Shown piece by piece: positions 35,105-44,107 of a stretch of DNA of 64,000 bases. The position numbers were made by a program, and so were the translations under genes. The DNA lies in the NCBI RefSeq assembly GCF_001423585.1, contig NZ_LMOP01000008.1, positions 794,982-858,981 on the forward strand, in the 5' to 3' direction. The notes beneath the pieces were generated by a model. The model had not been told where the DNA came from. It searched no databases and saw only the letters and a list, made by a program, of their open reading frames with translations. The stretch comes from Xanthomonas sp. Leaf148 (GTDB lineage Bacteria > Pseudomonadota > Gammaproteobacteria > Xanthomonadales > Xanthomonadaceae). Position 1 is the first letter of the stretch. Each line of letters begins with the position of its first letter.

Positions 35105-38100
35105 TCAGCCCGCGACCACGGCGTCGGCCGGTTGCGCCACCCAGGTATTGCTGCGCTCATGCCGCCCATCGCCGAGCAGACGCAAGGCGATCCGCGCCTG
35201 CGGGTTGCCCTGTGCGAGCCCGCTGAAGCGGTAGTCCACGATGACGGCCAGCGCCGCAACACCGCTCACCGCATCTGCATCTTCGATACGCGCCGTCACC
35301 TCGACGCCATGGCTCAGCAGGGGCGGGGTGCCGGCAGTGATGCGAACCTCGCCGACGCTGCCGTGATCGGCAACAAACTCCAGCGTGATCGGCAGCGGAG
35401 TCGCTGCACCCTCCAGCGCCGGCCAGTCGTCGAGCACAAGACGGACATCGATGGCGGCGTTGCCGGAATCGATCAGCGTGGACACGGCAGACTTGCGGCC
35501 TTCCAGCTGGTCGAGGGTCCAGCGACAAGCGCCCGCACTGCCGCGCACCACACTCATGCGGGTACCGGCCACCCGGCTGGGCGTCACTGGCTCGCGCTGT
35601 TCGCCGGTGGCAGACGTTGTCTCCAATGCCTGCGCGTGCACCGCTGCTGGCGGCCTGGCCAGGCGCAACTGAGCACCGCCAAGCGATGCGGCGTGCGTGC
35701 TCGCTGCCGGTAGGTACAGCACACGCCAGTCGCCATAGTCGTCGGCAGCCATTTCACCGAATGCGCTTGCAAATTCCTGGAACGGCAACCAGTCGGCATA
35801 GCCTTGGTTGGTTGGATTGAAAACGACCGGATCGTTGTCGAAGGTCTGCCGCGTATCCCAGGGATTGAGGATGTTGACGATTGCGCTCGACGGATCGGCT
35901 AGATCGCCAGAGATACCGCTGAGCACCACCGCATGCGGCGCACCCACGATGACCACCCATAGCGGGCCATGCCGGTTCAACCAGTCCGCCCACTGTTGCG
36001 GCGTGTGGTACAGGCTGGTGTTGGAAGGTTGTTCGATGGCGTTAAAGCCGTAGCGCTGTCTGACAGCGTCCAGTAACTCGAAGCTATAGGACGTCGACAG
36101 GGTGGTGCCGACCTCGTTGGCCAGCGTTTCCGGGTCGATCGACGCGTGGCGCCGATACGACAACAGCATCGCCATCGCCGCCGCCCAGCAGGTGCGCTTG
36201 TCCGGTTGCGCGATCAAGGGCACGTCGTATTCGTGGACGGGCGCATCGCTCAGCGAACGCGTGGACAACGACTGCGCAGTGGTCGGGTAGAGGATGCGCA
36301 CCACCTCCGGATGGAAGCGTTCGCTGAAGGGAGCAGGTGCGCTGGCGCTGCCGCCGCCATCGCCGGCCATCAGCCAGCTAACGAGCTTGTCCTGGAAACT
36401 TTTCCAGAGCCGGTCGGCAGCAAAAAAGCCGATAAACGCGCCCGGCCCACCGGTCCACCGGTCGGCACCACGGGTGTAGAACACGGTGGTGCCGTTGTCA
36501 TCGCGGATTCCGAATTCGCGGTGACCGCTTACTGGATGATCACCGGACCATTCGGTATGCACAGTGGTGAAGCGCCAACGTGTCGGCTCTACCAGGCTTA
36601 CGACAACCGACGCATTGTCGGGACCACCGATATTGACTTTGAAGACGGTGCCGACGGGAGTGGACGACTCCCATTGAATGTCGTCCACACCGCTGTCGTA
36701 CGGGATGAATTCGCTGTAGGCGGTATCGACAAAATCGTTGAGATGCAGTCGCAGGTGTTCAAGAACCTCAGGACCGGTCCAACCATCGGGTAGACGCTCG
36801 CAACGCACTTCATAACGGTCCAGGCTGAGTTCGCCCTGTGCATCTGCGATGCGCTGAACCGACATCCCGCGTGCGCTGACGGCCTGTTCCACCGCGGCCG
36901 GTGCGCGCCAATTGAACAGATCGGCCCACTGCGGCGCGTAGCGCTGGGCGCGTTCCACATCGTCCGGCCCGATGATCAGTGCGCGGGCGTTGGTTGTGCT
37001 GCGTGGTGGTGCGGGTCGCGCATGCGGTGGGGACATTGCCTGCCCGGTCTGCATGGCGGAGGCCGACCGACGCGGCGTGGCGCCGTTCTGCGAGTCCTGT
37101 ACGCCCAGCGAGAAGCTGACCGCCTGGCTCCAGTCCAGTGCTTGCTGGCGGATCCAGGCCAGCTTTGCGTCAGTCATGCGGCAACCCAGGTTGGTCGTGG
37201 CGTCATGTTGGGCCACATGCACGCCGACCACGTGGGCACGCGGTGCCTCGGTGGTGTCGATGTAGTACACCGGCGAGCCGCTGGTGCCGCCCAACGACTG
37301 CACATCGTAGGCAAACGTGTCGTCTGTCGGGAGCTGGCGGATGCGCCCACCATGCATATGCTGGCGATCCGGGTCGATGACGGCATTGACCACGGTGCCT
37401 GCAGTGCTGCTATCGAGCGAACGCGCTGCATAGCCGCTCACGACGATCTGTTCTTCGCGCGATTGGGTCAGCTGTTCCAGAATGTCGAAGTACTGCGGGT
37501 AGGCAACCGCGTTGGCCTCCGGCACGCGAATCAGCGCCATATCGAAATCGCGTTGGGATGCGTTGTATGCGGGATGGATGACCCATGCATCCGAAGTGAC
37601 CTGAAAGCGCCCGAACGGCTCGCTTTCGCTGGTTGTTCCTGCATCGTGTTTGCCGGGCACGATGATCAGCGCACGCTTGCCATCTACTACGTGGGCGGCG
37701 GTCAATAGCAGACGCGGCGCGATGAAGAATGCGGTGCCCGCCGGTTCTCCTTCATCGCTGTCATTAAGGCGTCGCACCTGGCAGATCGCGCTGTAGGGCG
37801 CAACGGTGGTATTGACGACGCCAAACACCCAGCGCGCACTGCTGGCAAAGAACGCCAGCTGCGCCAGCAGCGCTTCGCCCAACGTTGTGGGGCTGTCGTA
37901 TTGATCGATCACGCGCAGTGCGTTGACTGGGGCCGAGCCATGACGCGGCGTCTGCGTCGAGGAAGGTGCGCGCACAACTGGCGCCGAGCGCAGCGTCGGC
38001 ACCGCCTGCGATGCGGGGCGCCAGCTCTGCGCGGCTGCGGTTGCTGCTGCGGCATCGGGCGATGAGGACGCGGCAGGCGTTGATGCCTCTGGTGACACGG

Positions 38101-38683
38101 TGGCGGCCGGAGTAGTTTGCGCGGGCGGCGTTGCGGAGGCAGGGGTTTGCCACAGCTCATCCGAGTACCCATCGCTGTAGCCGCCGCGGCCCGGATCGGT
38201 GGCCGGCGCAACCGCCGCGGCGGGCGCCGCGCCGACCACCGCATCGGCGCCCCATGCCAGCGACGCGCTGTCGCCGCCGTAGCCGTTGTTGCCATCGCTA
38301 CGCGCGGTACGTCGCAGGCTGCGTTCGGTCAGCCCGGACAGCGAGACGTACATATTGCCGCGATCGGGCATCTGCACCTCGATTGGCCGCGCGCGGTCGC
38401 GTTCGCTGTAGGTCGCCAAGCCGAAGTACAACCGCGGCTGCCCGACAAAGCGCGCAACCACACTCGGCGGTACCAGATACATCGCATCGCGCCCCTTGGT
38501 GCCGGGCTGCACAAGACTGGAAAAGAACGTGCGCGACGTGCGGCGGGCGCGGTTTTCCGGCTTGAGCAACTCCGGGTCGGTGGCCAGCCCGATCTCGAAC
38601 AGCGGGGTGTCGCTGCGCACGCTGAAGCTCAGCACATTGAAGCGGTCGTTGACGCTGTCGCGGGTGGCGCGGATGCGGGCCAT
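35105..38683 (-). CDS. Giant dual-protease fusion: trypsin-like plus papain-like domains, 1192 aa
   Basis: Order of parts: residues 1-125 an N-terminal domain of mixed strands (YLVPPSVVARFVGQPRLYFGLATYSE); 140-250 a Pro/Ala/Thr/Ser linker; 295-515 a trypsin-like serine protease with H331 (LLTAAHVVDG), D381 (RDFDMALI) and S468 (GGTSGSP); 560-775 an unrecognised domain; 815-980 a papain-like cysteine peptidase (C39/C70 type) with C832 (TCWAAAMAMLLSY), H917 (APHAVVLSGI) and N940 (NILNPWD); 1000-1192 a beta-rich tail. No Sec signal. AGGAG is 7 nt before the ATG. All catalytic residues of both proteases appear intact. Confidence 0.9.
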   Translation of the reverse strand: MARIRATRDSVNDRFNVLSFSVRSDTPLFEIGLATDPELLKPENRARRTSRTFFSSLVQPGTKGRDAMYLVPPSVVARFVGQPRLYFGLATYSERDRARPIEVQMPDRGNMYVSLSGLTERSLRRTARSDGNNGYGGDSASLAWGADAVVGAAPAAAVAPATDPGRGGYSDGYSDELWQTPASATPPAQTTPAATVSPEASTPAASSSPDAAAATAAAQSWRPASQAVPTLRSAPVVRAPSSTQTPRHGSAPVNALRVIDQYDSPTTLGEALLAQLAFFASSARWVFGVVNTTVAPYSAICQVRRLNDSDEGEPAGTAFFIAPRLLLTAAHVVDGKRALIIVPGKHDAGTTSESEPFGRFQVTSDAWVIHPAYNASQRDFDMALIRVPEANAVAYPQYFDILEQLTQSREEQIVVSGYAARSLDSSTAGTVVNAVIDPDRQHMHGGRIRQLPTDDTFAYDVQSLGGTSGSPVYYIDTTEAPRAHVVGVHVAQHDATTNLGCRMTDAKLAWIRQQALDWSQAVSFSLGVQDSQNGATPRRSASAMQTGQAMSPPHARPAPPRSTTNARALIIGPDDVERAQRYAPQWADLFNWRAPAAVEQAVSARGMSVQRIADAQGELSLDRYEVRCERLPDGWTGPEVLEHLRLHLNDFVDTAYSEFIPYDSGVDDIQWESSTPVGTVFKVNIGGPDNASVVVSLVEPTRWRFTTVHTEWSGDHPVSGHREFGIRDDNGTTVFYTRGADRWTGGPGAFIGFFAADRLWKSFQDKLVSWLMAGDGGGSASAPAPFSERFHPEVVRILYPTTAQSLSTRSLSDAPVHEYDVPLIAQPDKRTCWAAAMAMLLSYRRHASIDPETLANEVGTTLSTSYSFELLDAVRQRYGFNAIEQPSNTSLYHTPQQWADWLNRHGPLWVVIVGAPHAVVLSGISGDLADPSSAIVNILNPWDTRQTFDNDPVVFNPTNQGYADWLPFQEFASAFGEMAADDYGDWRVLYLPAASTHAASLGGAQLRLARPPAAVHAQALETTSATGEQREPVTPSRVAGTRMSVVRGSAGACRWTLDQLEGRKSAVSTLIDSGNAAIDVRLVLDDWPALEGAATPLPITLEFVADHGSVGEVRITAGTPPLLSHGVEVTARIEDADAVSGVAALAVIVDYRFSGLAQGNPQARIALRLLGDGRHERSNTWVAQPADAVVAG

Positions 38684-38692
38684 ACGGAACTC

Positions 38693-39016
38693 CTAGCGGC
38701 GCTTGCGGGGTGGAAGAGCGGCGTGCGGCGGTGGCGTGGAGACGGGAGAAGCGGGCAGAGCTGCAGCGGTGTTCGGAGCGCTGTCGATGTCGGTCGCGAT
38801 GTGTTCCCAGAAGCGTTGCTGGGTGTCGATGCCGATACTCTCCAGATGGGGTTGCATGAAACTCATGGCCTGCTCGAGATGACGGAAGAACGTGCGTTCA
38901 CCGGATTGCACGTGCTCGATCGAGCCGCGCCACTCCCGTACCGTGTCGTCGCCGTCGCCACGCTCTCCCCAAACCCGGACGATGAAGGCGGCGGTTCGGT
39001 CCTCCAGCAGTGCCAT
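38693..39016 (-). CDS. Small conserved protein, first gene of the run, 107 aa
   Basis: Pattern TAAFIVRVWGERGDGDD, EWRGSIEHVQSGERTFFRHLEQAMSFMQPHL, then a Pro/Ala-rich basic tail. I have a recollection of small proteins of this pattern occurring beside regulators and large multidomain proteins in other bacteria, but no function is known to me. GGAG lies 8 nt before the ATG. Four heptamer repeats begin 42 bp upstream of its start, making this the leader gene of the operon. Confidence 0.75.
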   Translation of the reverse strand: MALLEDRTAAFIVRVWGERGDGDDTVREWRGSIEHVQSGERTFFRHLEQAMSFMQPHLESIGIDTQQRFWEHIATDIDSAPNTAAALPASPVSTPPPHAALPPRKRR

Positions 39017-39058
39017 GCCCGCGCTCCGGGTGAGGTGGATTCACGCTAGGCCGCCTGC

Positions 39059-39098
39059 ATCACCGATGCATCACCGCCAGATCACCGGTGAATCACCG
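39059..39098 (-). promoter_or_regulatory. SARP-type operator: four heptamers at 11-bp spacing
   Basis: ATCACCG occurs at 39059-39065, 39070-39076, 39081-39087 and 39092-39098, that is CGGTGAT-N4 four times on the strand of the operon. SARP/BTAD activators such as AfsR and ActII-ORF4 bind direct heptamers with 11-bp period just upstream of the -10 box. Ten bases after the last repeat is TAGCGT, a plausible -10. The regulator encoded directly upstream is of this class. Confidence 0.8.
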
Positions 39099-39530
39099 CG
39101 CCGTCTTCCCGTGTGATGCAGCAGTGATGCATTGCGACGTGCAGCGCAGGCAGCGCCGGTCCACACGCCTGGTTGCCGGGGCGCGTACGGGTTGGAAAAG
39201 GGACAGCGTGCGGAAGTGGTGGCGCGTCACCAGCTAGTCGCCACGGTGGCTCCAGCCGGTGTCCCAGTCGGGCAACGCCGGTTACAGAGAGGGCCGGCCG
39301 CGCGCATCGCGCAGCAGCGGCACCTCGGCCGGGTCGCACGCCGGGACGGCGGCATTCGCCTTATGCGGCAGGCCGCACTTCGTACGCCATGCGCCGGGCT
39401 CGCCGGTGGTGCAGCAAGGCCGCTACGCGCGATGGACCTAGCTGGTTGCAGCAGCGCGGCGCCGCAACGAACACGCAGATACCTACGCGCTCGGCATCGG
39501 GCAGCGCGGCGTGCGCCAGTGTTGGAGAAC
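39099..39530. other. Gap between SARP-type regulator and its operator
   Basis: 432 bp without a convincing gene. Short frames exist on both strands, but none has a ribosome-binding site or recognisable motif. It may hold the regulator's 3' end signals. Confidence 0.4.
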
Positions 39531-40445
39531 TCAGGGTTCCAGAAACTGCAGGCTCAATTGCAGTTGCGCATCTGCCGCGGCCAGGCCACGACGTGCGTTT
39601 TCGATCAGCATCTGTGCGTGCTGGCCGGCGCTGTCGGCAAACGCGAAGGGGCGTGCAGCAGGTGCAGGCACCGTGTCTTCTACGCTCGTCCCGATGGCAC
39701 CGTCGGCAATGCGGTGATAGAGCGTCATCGTCTCGCGCATCGGTTGGATCGCCAGCTCGCGCCGCAACAGCTCGCGGCAGCGCTCGAACTGGCATAAGGC
39801 ATGTGCGCGCTGTCCGTTGAGCACGAACAATTGCATCAGTGCGCGGTGCACATCTTCGCGCAGCGCGTCGCTGTCCAGAATCGCTTGTGCATGCCGGATT
39901 CCTTCGCCGTAGTCGCGCCGGATCGTGGCGATCTGAACCAGGCGCCAGAGCGCGTTGAGATAACTGCGGCGATGTTTTTCGCGTTCGCGCAGCGCCCAAT
40001 CGTCGGAGACATCCATCAGGATGTCGGAGCGGTACAGCGCGACGCCGCGTTGCAGTCCGGCGATTTCTGCCTCGGTCATCTGCTCGGGTGGCTTGCTCAG
40101 GCCTGGCGCGATGTCCTTGCTGAATTCGGCGACATCGAGCCAGACGTCCATCGGGCCATCCAGGCCGATCGCGCCGCGCCGGTCGCACACGATCAGATCG
40201 CCGTGATCCAGTGGCGGGGATTCGACGATGCGGCGTAGGCGCCACAGGGCGGTATTGAACGATCCCGCCGTCGCGCCGGCATCGCGTTCGGGCCACAGGC
40301 TGGCAATGAGCTCGCTACGACTGAAATACCGATGCTGGCCGATGGCCAGATAGGCCAGCAGACTGCCGCAACGTCCGGAGACCGCAACTGCGCGTCCTTC
40401 GTCCTGGGCAACGGAAACCGAACCGAACAACCAGATCCTGAACAT
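39531..40445 (-). CDS. SARP/BTAD-type transcriptional activator
   Basis: The 304-residue protein begins MFRIWLFGSVSVAQDEG. An OmpR-like winged helix covers about 1-95 (LLAYLAIGQHRYFSRSELIASLWPERD, GSFNTALWRLRRIVE). The bacterial transcriptional activator (BTAD) helical repeat domain covers about 100-250 (ALYRSDILMDVSDDWALRER, VHRALMQLFVLNGQRAHALCQFERCRELLRREL). No NTPase domain follows, so it is a short SARP. An ATG at 40454 is also possible. It lies upstream of, and points towards, the twelve-gene run whose promoter carries SARP-like heptamers. SARP regulators are typical of actinobacteria and less common here. Confidence 0.88.
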   Translation of the reverse strand: MFRIWLFGSVSVAQDEGRAVAVSGRCGSLLAYLAIGQHRYFSRSELIASLWPERDAGATAGSFNTALWRLRRIVESPPLDHGDLIVCDRRGAIGLDGPMDVWLDVAEFSKDIAPGLSKPPEQMTEAEIAGLQRGVALYRSDILMDVSDDWALREREKHRRSYLNALWRLVQIATIRRDYGEGIRHAQAILDSDALREDVHRALMQLFVLNGQRAHALCQFERCRELLRRELAIQPMRETMTLYHRIADGAIGTSVEDTVPAPAARPFAFADSAGQHAQMLIENARRGLAAADAQLQLSLQFLEP

Positions 40446-40884
40446 CCTCGCCATCCTCGCTCGAATGCAGCCAATGTCCATTCGGCACACCTACGCCTGC
40501 GGCCCCTTCCGCGAGCGCCCCATGGTGGGCAAAAAGTCCGATCCACACCGATACGAGACATCCCCTTGTTGTCCCGGCATCCCGTGCCGTAGGACGGCCG
40601 GCGTGTGAGGGCGCGATCATGCCACGGCTGTTCGCGCAGGCGTAGCGATGGCGGACAGACGGCAGTCGCGTGTCAACCGCGCAGCGGATGCGCTGCGTCA
40701 GCATCGCTGACCATGCAGTCGACATCCTGCAATCGACATCCTGCGACGATCGTCCTCCAAGGCCGTTTCCGCCGCTGCACGCGACGGCTATCCCGGTCGA
40801 ATGCGCTGCATCGCGCGCGGCTTACCAGGCACGGCCTGCGCGGCCGTTTTCGACGGGGTGGCTGCGCGCGAAGGCGGGTAGGCG

Positions 40885-41150
40885 ATGCGCCTGCGTATTG
40901 ACAGCGATACCGACGGGAAAAACACCCATCAGCTTGTGTCGGCAAATTCGTCCGAGTGCCGCGGCCGCACCACGCCTTACGCCGGTCTGATGTTCGATCT
41001 GCACGATCGCCATGCGCTGTAGGTCAGCTACACCCGCATCTTCAAACCACGGAACAACCGCGACCGTGGTGGCTGCTATCTCGCCCTGCTGGAAGGCAAC
41101 CGCTACGAAGTCGGAGCCAAGGGAGTTCCAGGCACCACGTTGCGTGTGTC
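40885..41150 (+). pseudogene. Remnant of a TonB-dependent siderophore receptor
   Basis: The reading frame gives RGRTTPYAGLMFDLHDRHAL, then TAG at 41020-41022, then VSYTRIFKPRNNRDRGG and LLEGNRYEVGAKG. TPYAGLVYDL...YASYTDIFKPQN-x-RD...LEGKSYEVGLKG is the middle beta-barrel signature of FpvA/FoxA-type receptors. Only about 85 residues of a ~700-residue protein remain, with an internal stop where Tyr is usual. The flanks (40446-40884 and 41151-41226) show no other recognisable coding. Confidence 0.75.
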
Positions 41151-41226
41151 GCGTGCGCACGTCAGCGATAGACGGTGCATGCAGAGGGCGCATCTGCTTG
41201 CACCATTGTCGCCAAGACGGCAGTGC

Positions 41227-41922
41227 TCAGCGCGGCTCGGCCACGATCAACCAGTTGTTGAAGGGCGTGTTGCCGTACAGCGGCGCGAAGGTCGCGCGCA
41301 GGCCGGCCGCATCCAGGTGGGCCTGCAGGCTGTCGCGGGTGGGGTAGCTGCGCGGCATGCGCTGCATCCAGCCGCTCAGATGCGCCAGCACGTCGGTCAC
41401 GCGGCTGGTGCGTCCACGGCCGCTGGCATCGCCCAATGCACTGCGAATCACCAGCTTTGCACCGGGCGTGAGCATCTGCGCCACGCTGCGCAGCAGGCTG
41501 GCCTGCATGTCCGATTGCAGATATTGCAGCACGTCCAGAATGGTGACGCTGCCCTGATGCTGCGGCCACGCGATGCTCAGATCGACCACTTCGAACTTGG
41601 TATTGCCCAGATGCGAGCGTTGCGCGATGTGCTGCGCGCGGCGGATCTTGGAAGCATCCACATCCACGCCGTGATACGCCAGCGCTTGGCCATCGGCACG
41701 CAATGCATGCGCCAGCAAGCCCAGCCCGCAGCCCAGATCCAGCACCGGCGCAGTGGTGCTGCGCAGCTCGGCCAGCACGCCGGGATACAACGGGTCAGTG
41801 CGCAGCTTGGCTTGCGTGTAGTAGTAATCGTAGCGGTTGCCGAGCGGATGCTTGGGCAAAAAAGCGCGTGCGATCGCCAGCGCTTGGGCGCGGCTCATCG
41901 GTTGGGTGGCGGTGCTGTGCAA
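41227..41922 (-). CDS. Class I SAM-dependent methyltransferase
   Basis: The 231-residue protein has motif I VLDLGCGLGLLA (about residues 61-72), the acidic residue after strand 2 in YHGVDVDASK, and SVTILDVLQYL at motif IV. The substrate cannot be read. It is downstream of the SGNH hydrolase gene on the same strand, with 111 bp between them. Confidence 0.88.
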   Translation of the reverse strand: MHSTATQPMSRAQALAIARAFLPKHPLGNRYDYYYTQAKLRTDPLYPGVLAELRSTTAPVLDLGCGLGLLAHALRADGQALAYHGVDVDASKIRRAQHIAQRSHLGNTKFEVVDLSIAWPQHQGSVTILDVLQYLQSDMQASLLRSVAQMLTPGAKLVIRSALGDASGRGRTSRVTDVLAHLSGWMQRMPRSYPTRDSLQAHLDAAGLRATFAPLYGNTPFNNWLIVAEPR

Positions 41923-42033
41923 TGTCGTTCCTTGGCAATCAGGCGTGCTGCACAGCTAGCTTAGAGCCAGTCGCCCCGATTGCGGTAGGCCCGGTTGGCG
42001 GTTTCGCGATGCGCGGCTGCGCGTCGTGGCGCT

Positions 42034-42684
42034 TTAGGCAGGCGTGTCCACAGATCCGACAGCGCCCAGCGCATCGCGCGCTGCAGGCAGCGCCATCGCT
42101 GCCCAACGCGCATACATCGCACCAGAGGGATGCAGACCATCGTCGACCAGCATGTCGACAGCATCGCCGCCGTCGCGACTGATGGCAGTGATGTCGACAA
42201 ACCGCACGGCGCGCGCTGCGCAACGCTCTGCCGCCACGCTGTTGAAAGCGTCGATCTGCGCCGCGATCAGCCCCGCATCGCCGCCTTGCGCATGCGCGAA
42301 TGGTGTCAGCCCCCAATCCGGAATCGACAGCACTACCACGCGCGCGGCATGACCACCGGCAAACCCGATCGCATGCTGCAACAACGTATCGAACTGGCTG
42401 CGGTATTCGTCCAGCGAGCGCCCGCGGTACTGGTTGTTGACGCCGATCAGCAGACTGACCAGATCGAACGTACCCTGCGGTGCGGCCGCGTCGATACCGG
42501 CCTGCAATTCGTCGGTGGTCCAGCCGGTGGTGGCGATGATCTGCGGTGGCTCCACGTTCCAACCGTGGGCACGCAGACCATCGACCAACTGCATCGGCCA
42601 GCGCTGCGCAGGCTCGACGCCTTCGCCGATGGTGTACGAATCGCCCAGCGCCAGATAGCGCAGCGGCGTACCAGGCGCCGCCAT
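42034..42684 (-). CDS. SGNH/GDSL-family esterase
   Basis: The 216-residue cytoplasmic hydrolase has block I with nucleophile Ser in LALGDSYTIGEG (S16), block III Asn in LLIGVNNQYRG, and catalytic Asp and His in DDGLHPSGAMY. No signal peptide. Its ATG overlaps the stop of the aminotransferase (ATGA), so the two are coupled. It probably hydrolyses a small ester or acyl group; substrate unknown. Confidence 0.9.
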   Translation of the reverse strand: MAAPGTPLRYLALGDSYTIGEGVEPAQRWPMQLVDGLRAHGWNVEPPQIIATTGWTTDELQAGIDAAAPQGTFDLVSLLIGVNNQYRGRSLDEYRSQFDTLLQHAIGFAGGHAARVVVLSIPDWGLTPFAHAQGGDAGLIAAQIDAFNSVAAERCAARAVRFVDITAISRDGGDAVDMLVDDGLHPSGAMYARWAAMALPAARDALGAVGSVDTPA

Positions 42685-43955
42685 CAAGCGACGCTGCGCG
42701 ACTTGAGTGGCACCACTTTGGTCACGGCCTCGGCACGGCGTGCCAGTGCGCGGTCGATGCGCGCAAATACATCGCGCATGACGCTGGCTTCCGGCATCAA
42801 GGTCACGCGGAAGTGATGGCGGTACGGCACGTTGAAGCTGGAGCCGGGCACGACCAGCACGCCTTCTTCGTTCATCAGGTCCAGCGCGAACTCGTGATCG
42901 TCGAAATTGCGTGCGGCCGCACCGACCACCGCCGGAAATGCGTACAGCGCCCCGGCCGGTGCCACCAGCTGCAAATGCTCGCTGGCCGCGCAAGCCTCGA
43001 TCACCGCACGACGAGTTTCGTACAGACGGCCACCGGGTGCGCACAACGCGGAAATGGTGTCTGGCCCGTTGACTGCGGCATCGATGGCGTACTGGCCCGG
43101 CACGTTGGCGCACAGGCGCAAGGCGCCGAGCAGGTCCATCGCGTTACGCAGATCGTTGATGCGCGATTGCTCGCCCGACAGCAGCGCCCAGCCCACCCGC
43201 CAGCCGCAGGCGCGGTGCACCTTGCTCAGTCCGCCGAAGGTGATGCACGGGTGCGCACCGGCCAGCGGCGCCACCGGCACGAAAGCCGCGCCGTCGTACA
43301 GCACTTGGTCGTAGATTTCGTCGACCATCAGCAGCAGGTTGTGCTTGGTCGCAATCGCCACGATGCGCTCCAGCAACTCGCGCGAATAACTCGCGCCGCT
43401 GGGATTGTTGGGGTTGATCAGCACGATGGCGCGGGTGCGTGAGGACACCAGCGTCTCGATCTCCACCGGGTCCGGCTGGAAGCCGTTCTCCGGCGCGCAG
43501 CGGTAATACACCGGGCGGCCATCGTTGAGGATGGTGGCAGCCGACCACAGCGGGTAGTCAGGCGAAGGCACCAGTACTTCGTCGCCGGGGTTGAGCAGGG
43601 CGCGCAATGACAGGTCGATCAGCTCGCTGACCCCGTTACCGACAAAAATACGGTCAGGGTGGGCATCGGGGTGCTGACGACGCGAATACGCTTTGGCGAT
43701 CGCCTCACGCGCTTCCGGCAGGCCCTGCTGATGGGTATAGGGATCGGTGCGACCCATGTCGTCGGCAATCGCGCGCTGCAGATGCTCCGGCGCGCGGAAC
43801 CCGAATGCACCTGGGTTGCCGATGTTGAGCTTGATCAGCTTGCGGCCCTGCGCCTCCAACTCCCGCGCTCGTCGCGCCAGCTCGCCCCGGATCTCGTAGC
43901 GGACTTCGGACAGACGCTCGCGGATGGCGAGCGGCTTTTGCGGGGTAGTGGACAT
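42684..43955 (-). CDS. alaA: AlaA-type alanine aminotransferase (class I)
   Basis: The 423-residue PLP-dependent aminotransferase probably makes alanine from pyruvate and glutamate. Motifs shared with E. coli AlaA: VRYEIRGELARRARELEAQG, LIKLNIGNP, FVGNGVSELI, VPSPDYPLW, INPNNPSGA, VDEIYDQVLYD, and the PLP lysine in FGGLSKVHRACGWRVGW. ATG at 43955 matches the family start; the open frame extends upstream without homology. It is divergent from rsgA and coupled to the SGNH gene. Confidence 0.9.
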   Translation of the reverse strand: MSTTPQKPLAIRERLSEVRYEIRGELARRARELEAQGRKLIKLNIGNPGAFGFRAPEHLQRAIADDMGRTDPYTHQQGLPEAREAIAKAYSRRQHPDAHPDRIFVGNGVSELIDLSLRALLNPGDEVLVPSPDYPLWSAATILNDGRPVYYRCAPENGFQPDPVEIETLVSSRTRAIVLINPNNPSGASYSRELLERIVAIATKHNLLLMVDEIYDQVLYDGAAFVPVAPLAGAHPCITFGGLSKVHRACGWRVGWALLSGEQSRINDLRNAMDLLGALRLCANVPGQYAIDAAVNGPDTISALCAPGGRLYETRRAVIEACAASEHLQLVAPAGALYAFPAVVGAAARNFDDHEFALDLMNEEGVLVVPGSSFNVPYRHHFRVTLMPEASVMRDVFARIDRALARRAEAVTKVVPLKSRSVA

Positions 43956-44107
43956 GCGACGGGCCGGTTGTAGGCGTGAGGCTTGGCATGGTAGCGGAAA
44001 TATGACAAGCGGACATGCTTGCATCGGCAACGATGTCAAGTGGGGCTTCAAGCCCGGCTGCAGGTCGATTGCACAAGCCCCTGCGTCCAGCCAGCTAGAA
44101 TCCCCCG

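Noticed and set aside
35105-38683. Type III effector because of the AvrRpt2-like (C70) cysteine-peptidase motif
   Set aside because: The protein is very large, multidomain and operon-encoded, and I saw no TTCGC-N15-TTCGC promoter box upstream of the operon.
23680-39016. Contractile injection system, type VI secretion or prophage
   Set aside because: No sheath, tube, baseplate, VgrG/PAAR, AAA motor, capsid, terminase or integrase motifs are visible in any of the twelve proteins.
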